From NCBI GenBank assembly GCA_964592725.1, contig CAZQFQ010000012.1, positions 1 to 32,463 of the forward strand: DNA of 32,463 bases, in the 5' to 3' direction. The DNA comes from PALSA-1336 sp964592725. GTDB taxonomy: Bacteria; Patescibacteriota; Doudnabacteria; UBA920. Shown one piece after another: positions 28,853 through 32,463 of this stretch. The translations under genes were made by a program, and so were the position numbers. Below the pieces are notes generated by a model, which made no database searches, had not been told where the DNA came from, and saw only the letters and a program-made list of their open reading frames with translations. Within the stretch, counting starts at the first letter, position 1; each line of letters begins with the position of its first letter.

Positions 28853-28897
28853 AGATAAATAAAAACCTCCCCTTTTTTTTATTTTGATTTATATATC

Positions 28898-28926
28898 ATT
28901 GTACTCCTTTTTTTGGTTTTTGTCAA
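28898..28926 (-). promoter_or_regulatory. Strong promoter of the candidate ncRNA
   Basis: Perfect TTGACA (28926-28921), 17-bp spacer, TACAAT (28903-28898), minus strand, divergent from dprA. Confidence 0.8.
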
Positions 28927-29044
28927 GCCACTTTGAGGTAAACTTAAAAATCTGGCTTAAAGCAGGGTTTTATATAGACCGATAACCAAAAATGGTTTAT
29001 AATTTTAATGAGCTCAAGTTTTGTAAAAAGACTTTTATTCTTGT

Positions 29045-30142
29045 ATGGATTTTAGCGATTCCCTGTATTTACACGGCTTAAATTTATTACCCCAATTTGG
29101 CCCGGCCAGATTGGGGCTTTTAGCTAAGCGCTTTGAAAATTTTAAAGACGCTTTTTTGGCATCGGAAAGTCAACTGACAGCCGCAGGACTGGATCCGGAA
29201 ATCGTCACAAATTTTCTGGCTTTGCGGGAAAAAATAAATCTGGAGCAGGAGTCGGAAAAGCTGGCCAAAGAACAAATTAAAATTTTAAGCTTTAAAGACA
29301 AAAATTATCCCAAACTGCTTTTGGAAATTCCAAAATTGCCGCCCATCCTTTATTATAAAGGGCAAATGGAAACCGCGGACGAACTTTGCGTGGCCGTGGT
29401 CGGCACCAGAATGATAAGCAATTACGGCCGGACGATTATACCCGGATTGCTGGAGCCGCTGGTTGACGCGGGAGCGGTAATAGTTTCCGGCATGGCCTTT
29501 GGCGTGGATTCCGCCAGCCATGAAGTAGCGATCAAAAAAAATCGGCGGACCATAGCCGTGCTAGGAGGCGGCTTGGACGAAAAAAGTTTATACCCAAAAC
29601 ATCACGCCCTGCTGGCCCAGCAAATTCTGGATAACGGCGGCGCGCTGATTTCCGAGTACCCCATAGGCACGCCTAACTTCAAGCAAAATTTTGTGGCGCG
29701 CAACCGGATTATTTCCGGAATATCCATTGCGACCATCGTGGTGGAATGTGATTTGCAAAGCGGCACGCTGATTACCGCCAAGCACGCGCTGGATCAAAAC
29801 CGCACGGTTTACGCCGTGCCTGGGCCGATTTACTCCCTAACTAGCCAGGGTCCGAATAATTTAATTAAAATGGGCGCCAAACTAATTACGGAAGCCAACG
29901 ATATTTTTCAGGATTTAAATTTGGCGAACCTGCCCGAACAAAAAGCCGCGCAGGCCATTTTTGGCGATACCAAAGAAGAATCGGCCATATTAAAACTCTT
30001 AAATTTTGAACCTGTTATAATAAACGAGCTAATAAAGCAATCCGGCCTGGAAGCCTCGACCGTATCCTCGGCTTTGACTTTTTTGGAAATGAAAGGAAAA
30101 GTCAGGAACTTGGGCGGACAGCAGTATGTGCTTAGCAGATAA
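29045..30142 (+). CDS. dprA: DNA-processing protein DprA
   Basis: Binds incoming single-stranded DNA and loads RecA during natural transformation. The 365-aa protein has an N-terminal helix-hairpin-helix/SAM-like region (1-75), a Rossmann-like DNA-binding domain with VVGTRMISNYGR, IVSGMAFGVDSASHE, AVLGGGLD and the conserved EYPIGT ... FVARNRIISG ... SGTLITA, and a C-terminal winged-helix domain (about 310-365, ILKLLNFEPVIINELIKQSG). Length is typical. A -10 (TATAAT, 28998-29003) lies about 40 bp upstream of ATG 29045; no convincing -35. No SD. Competence genes are common in CPR bacteria, which fits DNA uptake. Confidence 0.96.
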   Translation: MDFSDSLYLHGLNLLPQFGPARLGLLAKRFENFKDAFLASESQLTAAGLDPEIVTNFLALREKINLEQESEKLAKEQIKILSFKDKNYPKLLLEIPKLPPILYYKGQMETADELCVAVVGTRMISNYGRTIIPGLLEPLVDAGAVIVSGMAFGVDSASHEVAIKKNRRTIAVLGGGLDEKSLYPKHHALLAQQILDNGGALISEYPIGTPNFKQNFVARNRIISGISIATIVVECDLQSGTLITAKHALDQNRTVYAVPGPIYSLTSQGPNNLIKMGAKLITEANDIFQDLNLANLPEQKAAQAIFGDTKEESAILKLLNFEPVIINELIKQSGLEASTVSSALTFLEMKGKVRNLGGQQYVLSR

Positions 30143-30155
30143 AATTACCCGGCAC

Positions 30156-30243
30156 GGCGTCATCCTGAGGGAGCGCCGCCGACCGAAGGATCTCATCAAG
30201 GTTAGAGATTCTTCACTCGGATGCACTCATTCAGAATGACGCC
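30156..30243. repeat. Dispersed palindromic repeat (GTCATCCTGAG...GGATCTC)
   Basis: Ends ggcgtcatcctgagggagcg / ttcagaatgacgcc, inner gaaggatctcatca / gagattcttcac. It provides a false in-frame ATG (30221) upstream of the capA-like gene. Confidence 0.8.
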
Positions 30244-30253
30244 AATAAAACAC

Positions 30254-31516
30254 ATGCAAAAATATCTAAAAATTATTATTCCTACTCTTCTGGTCATCGC
30301 GGCCATTTTAATTGTTTACTATAAACTTCCCGCGCTCTTCCATCCCCATACCAGCATCACCAAATTTGCCGACACCTCGGACGGCAGTTTGGAAGATTAC
30401 TACCAGCTTGGACAAAGCTTGTCTGTCCGCGGAACCATTGCCGCGACTTCCGCGACTTTTTTGGCCGTGGGCGATATTATGCTTAGCCGCAATGTGGCGG
30501 CGGCCATTCAAAAATCCGGCGACGTTGATTTGCCGTTTAGCAATATATCCAATTTATTAAAATCAACCGATTTTAATTTCGGCAATTTGGAATCTCCTGT
30601 GTCCCCTCCCTCCCCCTCTGGGGGAGGGATTAAGGGAGAGGGTGGCATCATCGGCGGACATTCCCTGTTATTTGGCGCGCCTGCTGATTATTTAAAAAGC
30701 CTCTCCGATTATAATTTTCAAATTATCAACCTTGCCAACAATCACGCTTTTGATCAGGGACTGGCGGGTATAGATGTTACCCGGTCAACCTTGGATAATC
30801 TTAATATTGCTCATGAGGGCACAGGCGATGATCTTGATCAAGCCTGGACGCCGGCTGTAGTTGAGGCCAATGGAATTAAAATCGGATTCATTGGCGCGTC
30901 TTACGCGTCAACAAATGACGGGGGCAAAACAACAAATAATTACGTTGCTCGCATTGAGGACTTGCAAAATCTTAAATCCGCGATCTTAAATCTTAAATCC
31001 CAGGCGGATTTTATCGTGGTTACCATGCACGCCGGCACGGAATACACCCGAACGCCCAACCAAGCGCAAATAACTTTTGCCCACACCGCCATTAACGATG
31101 GCGCGGATATAGTCATTGGCGCGCACCCGCACTGGATACAAACTATAGAAAAATATTGTCCGGGGAATGACGCCGCCGTAGGGGAGGGTTTGAAACCCTC
31201 CCCTACAACAGGACAAAATTGCAAATACATTTTCTACAGCCTGGGCAATTTTATTTTTGACCAAAACTTCAGCCAGGAAACTATGCAAGGCTTAACCCTA
31301 AAAATCACGCTTTCCAAATCCGGCTCATCCAACCCCCAAGCTCCCGGCGCCGCAAGCCTGGATGATTTGCAGGGCTCGCGCATTCCCGCAACTCTGGAAT
31401 CAATCGAGCTCTTGCCTATCATTATCACCAACTCCCAACCCCGTCCGGCGACGGCTGATGAAACGAAAAAAATATTGCAAAAAATCGGACAAACGAGTTT
31501 CATTATCAAACCATAA
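30254..31516 (+). CDS. CapA-like (PGA_cap) metallophosphatase-fold protein with two in-frame insertions
   Basis: A 420-aa envelope protein of the family linked to poly-gamma-glutamate capsule synthesis. It starts at ATG 30254 (MQKYLKIIIPTLLVIAAILI), an N-terminal anchor; the ATG at 30221 is in a repeat. Metallophosphatase-type motifs are present: AVGDIMLSRNV (about residue 75), FNFGNLESPVS, NLANNHAFDQG (NNH), MHAGTEY (H) and GAHPHWIQ (HPH). The end of the fold is YSLGNFIFDQ. Two peptides from palindromic elements interrupt it: a Pro/Ser/Gly-rich one (about 117-130) after NLESPVS, and VGEGLKPSPT (about 309-318) before KYIFYSLGNF. Both sit in loops between conserved motifs. No SD. True substrate unknown. 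Confidence 0.92.
   Translation: MQKYLKIIIPTLLVIAAILIVYYKLPALFHPHTSITKFADTSDGSLEDYYQLGQSLSVRGTIAATSATFLAVGDIMLSRNVAAAIQKSGDVDLPFSNISNLLKSTDFNFGNLESPVSPPSPSGGGIKGEGGIIGGHSLLFGAPADYLKSLSDYNFQIINLANNHAFDQGLAGIDVTRSTLDNLNIAHEGTGDDLDQAWTPAVVEANGIKIGFIGASYASTNDGGKTTNNYVARIEDLQNLKSAILNLKSQADFIVVTMHAGTEYTRTPNQAQITFAHTAINDGADIVIGAHPHWIQTIEKYCPGNDAAVGEGLKPSPTTGQNCKYIFYSLGNFIFDQNFSQETMQGLTLKITLSKSGSSNPQAPGAASLDDLQGSRIPATLESIELLPIIITNSQPRPATADETKKILQKIGQTSFIIKP
30603..30643 (+). repeat. Protein-embedded palindromic element, family III, copy in capA-like gene
   Basis: C-rich arm (cccctccctccccctct) followed by G-rich arm (gggggagggattaaggga), read as PPSPSGGGIKGEGG. Same DNA family as 26175-26218 in der but in a shifted reading frame. 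Confidence 0.8.
31178..31206 (+). repeat. Protein-embedded palindromic element, family I, copy in capA-like gene
   Basis: The same 29-bp inverted repeat as in der (25702-25730), again read as VGEGLKPSPT. It lies between GAHPHWIQTIEKY and KYIFYSLGNF, flanked by CPGND and GQNC; ordinary family members have only a short loop there. Confidence 0.92.
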
Positions 31517-31542
31517 AAAAGAGGGCGACCGAAGCCGCCCAC
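31515..31542 (-). terminator. Terminator of the 76-aa ORFan
   Basis: Minus strand GGGCGGC TTCG GTCGCCC followed by TCTTTTTTATGG: a stable tetraloop hairpin with a U-tract. It overlaps the end of the capA-like gene. Confidence 0.8.
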
Positions 31543-31558
31543 CCAGACAAAGCCCTGA

Positions 31559-31789
31559 TTATTGAAGGCTGGGATCTGGAAGCTGCTGGTCAGGAAGTAC
31601 AGCCACTTCACAACCGGCCTGCTCCAGGCTCGTCTGTTGAGCCTTTGTCAGGGGAGCCTGAAAAAATTCCGACGAGAGGAGTATGGTATCTCCTTCCATT
31701 ACTCCAAATCCCGCAAGATTTGCAGCCAGGTCCTCCATCGTCATCCCGACAGCCGGCGAGATCATACAACTTTGGCTACCCGATTCCAT
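31559..31789 (-). CDS. Unknown 76-aa protein (ORFan, perfect SD)
   Basis: A small acidic protein (MESGSQSCMISPAVGMTMED) of unrecognised family. It has no signal peptide or membrane helix; it contains two Cys and ends in Pro/Gln-rich LPDQQLPDPSLQ. The support for a real gene is its context: AAAGGAGG, a full match to the anti-SD core, 7 bp before ATG 31789; a promoter at 31828-31856; and a clean terminator at 31515-31542. It resembles the other minus-strand ORFan units in these signals and in base composition. Confidence 0.72.
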   Translation of the reverse strand: MESGSQSCMISPAVGMTMEDLAANLAGFGVMEGDTILLSSEFFQAPLTKAQQTSLEQAGCEVAVLPDQQLPDPSLQ

Positions 31790-31827
31790 TTGAAAACCTC
31801 CTTTCCACCCGAATTTTGTTTGCCAGT

Positions 31828-31856
31828 ATCATACTCTCTCTCCTTAAAAAAATCAA
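31828..31856 (-). promoter_or_regulatory. Promoter of the 76-aa ORFan
   Basis: TTGATT (31856-31851), 17-bp spacer, TATGAT (31833-31828). Confidence 0.7.
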
Positions 31857-31870
31857 ACAGCCCAAGACTG

Positions 31871-31927
31871 GATCCCGAATATTTTTCACGGCTTTTGATA
31901 ATCCCCAAACGTGAAAAATTCCGGGAT
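31871..31927. repeat. Imperfect palindrome
   Basis: atcccgaatatttttcacg pairs with cgtgaaaaattccgggat, nearly perfect over about 18 bp with a 19-nt loop. Intergenic; single copy in the window. The flanking part of 31930-31990 shows nothing I can name. Confidence 0.7.
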
Positions 31928-31999
31928 GACAACACTTAGATTCAACGATGAATCAGCGTAGCTATCGGCGACAAATCAGCGGAAGGCGGATAACCACGT

Positions 32000-32028
32000 T
32001 TGACAAATATTTTTTTTATGGTTAAACT
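32000..32028 (+). promoter_or_regulatory. Likely topA promoter
   Basis: Perfect TTGACA (32000-32005), 17-bp spacer, TAAACT (32023-32028). It gives a leader of about 130 nt that contains the palindrome at 32055-32155. Confidence 0.65.
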
Positions 32029-32054
32029 CACTTTTGTATTCAAGATATCAATAG

Positions 32055-32155
32055 ACTGATCCATACGAATGATACTAATAATACGGATTGCCGACGTCAA
32101 AACGCATCAGTATTATTAGTATCATTAGTATTCAAATCCGTATATCAGTATCATA
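32055..32155. repeat. Iterated-unit palindrome (GATACTAATAATACG / GTATTATTAGTATC)
   Basis: Left arm atacgaatgatactaataat and acggatt; right arm cagtattattagtatcatta and aatccgtatatcagtatcat. Same design as the palindromes at 18896, 20345 and 21836 with yet another unit. It lies in the topA leader. Confidence 0.8.
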
Positions 32156-32162
32156 TAAATTT

Positions 32163-32463
32163 ATGAGCAAGCCGATTATTATAGTGGAGTCACCTACCAA
32201 AGCCAGGACCATTAGCCGTTTTTTGGATGGCAATTATATTGTCAAAGCCAGCATGGGGCATGTAAGGGATTTGCCAAAATCCAAATTATCCATAGACGTT
32301 AAACACGACTTTGAACCGGTCTATATTATTCCGCCCAAGGCCAAGGAAACCGTGGCGGAATTAAAGGCGCTTAGCAAAGACGCCTCCTCTATTATATTGG
32401 CGACTGATGAAGACCGCGAAGGAGAGGCCATTTCCTGGCATTTGGTGCAGGCTTTGGGTTTGG
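32163..32463 (+). CDS. topA: DNA topoisomerase I, N-terminal part (cut by window end)
   Basis: Type IA topoisomerase that relaxes negative supercoils. The first 100 residues are visible: MSKPIIIVESPTKARTISRF, the start of the TOPRIM domain with the conserved glutamate in VESPTKA, then SMGHVRDLPKS, FEPVYIIPPKAK, and ATDEDREGEAISWHL with the acidic DXD-type metal-binding residues. The gene continues past the right edge. ATG 32163 gives the canonical N-terminus. No SD. Confidence 0.97.
   Translation, partial: MSKPIIIVESPTKARTISRFLDGNYIVKASMGHVRDLPKSKLSIDVKHDFEPVYIIPPKAKETVAELKALSKDASSIILATDEDREGEAISWHLVQALGL

Larger units (their letters stand above)
28571..28891 (-). ncRNA. Candidate structured non-coding RNA, about 320 nt
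   Basis: A near-consensus promoter (TTGACA, 17 bp, TACAAT at 28926-28898) fires leftward into a region with no credible ORF and ends at the terminator at 28571-28601. The transcript contains the GGCGGCCGG palindrome (copy C), then a stretch with hairpin-forming CACTTGCAAGTG. It does not match the conserved cores of RNase P RNA, tmRNA, SRP RNA or a tRNA as far as I can see. An open frame at 28518-28712 runs through the terminator and is probably not a gene. Confidence 0.5.

Noticed and set aside
30221..30253. Upstream in-frame ATG for the capA-like gene
   Set aside because: It falls inside a dispersed repeat; ATG 30254 gives a normal N-terminal anchor.

Overview
The window looks like a chromosomal segment of a Patescibacteria/CPR bacterium, most likely a Parcubacteria relative. 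This is an inference from gene content, the near absence of Shine-Dalgarno (SD) sequences before core genes, a degenerate HisRS-like protein, and intergenic spaces full of short palindromic repeats. No marker here fixes the lineage.

Layout. 1-530: repeats and hairpins, no supported gene. 530-4423 (minus): nrdR, a broken small ORF and nrdJ (B12-dependent ribonucleotide reductase), with a promoter carrying two NrdR boxes far upstream. 4727-7629 (minus): a small secreted protein, ftsZ, and a HepT/MntA toxin-antitoxin pair upstream of ftsZ. 7650-16511 (minus): an accessory island of ORFans, namely a three-gene operon with a structured leader, a 1049-aa membrane/coiled-coil protein with a 105-aa partner, an Ig-like membrane-anchored protein and a collagen-like secreted protein. 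16553-19859 (minus): a second copy of the ftsA 3' end, a second HepT/MntA pair, ftsA, yqeY and rpsU. 19950-23053 (minus): HIT protein, HisRS-like protein, signal peptidase I, DinB-like protein. 23184-23433: a tRNA-Val nested between two halves of another tRNA-like sequence. 23492-32463 (mostly plus): LCP protein, der, pth, dprA, capA-like and the start of topA, interrupted by two minus-strand ORFan genes and a candidate ncRNA.

How the genes work together. nrdR and nrdJ form a self-regulated dNTP-supply unit. ftsA and ftsZ, usually neighbours, are separated by about 10.8 kb whose two ends each carry a HepT/MntA pair. LCP, CapA-like and LepB proteins serve the envelope; der, rpsU, pth and yqeY serve translation.

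Three observations stand out. (1) Three families of palindromic DNA elements lie in frame inside conserved proteins (NrdJ, Der, CapA-like), each family seen twice. (2) Core genes lack SD sequences, while rpsU and the ORFan accessory genes have strong AGGAGG-type SDs; the ORFan transcription units also have near-consensus promoters with 17-bp spacers. (3) The ftsA membrane-targeting tail is duplicated on the far side of a toxin-antitoxin pair, and a tRNA gene is nested inside the D-arm of another tRNA-like sequence. All homology calls are by eye, without database searches.
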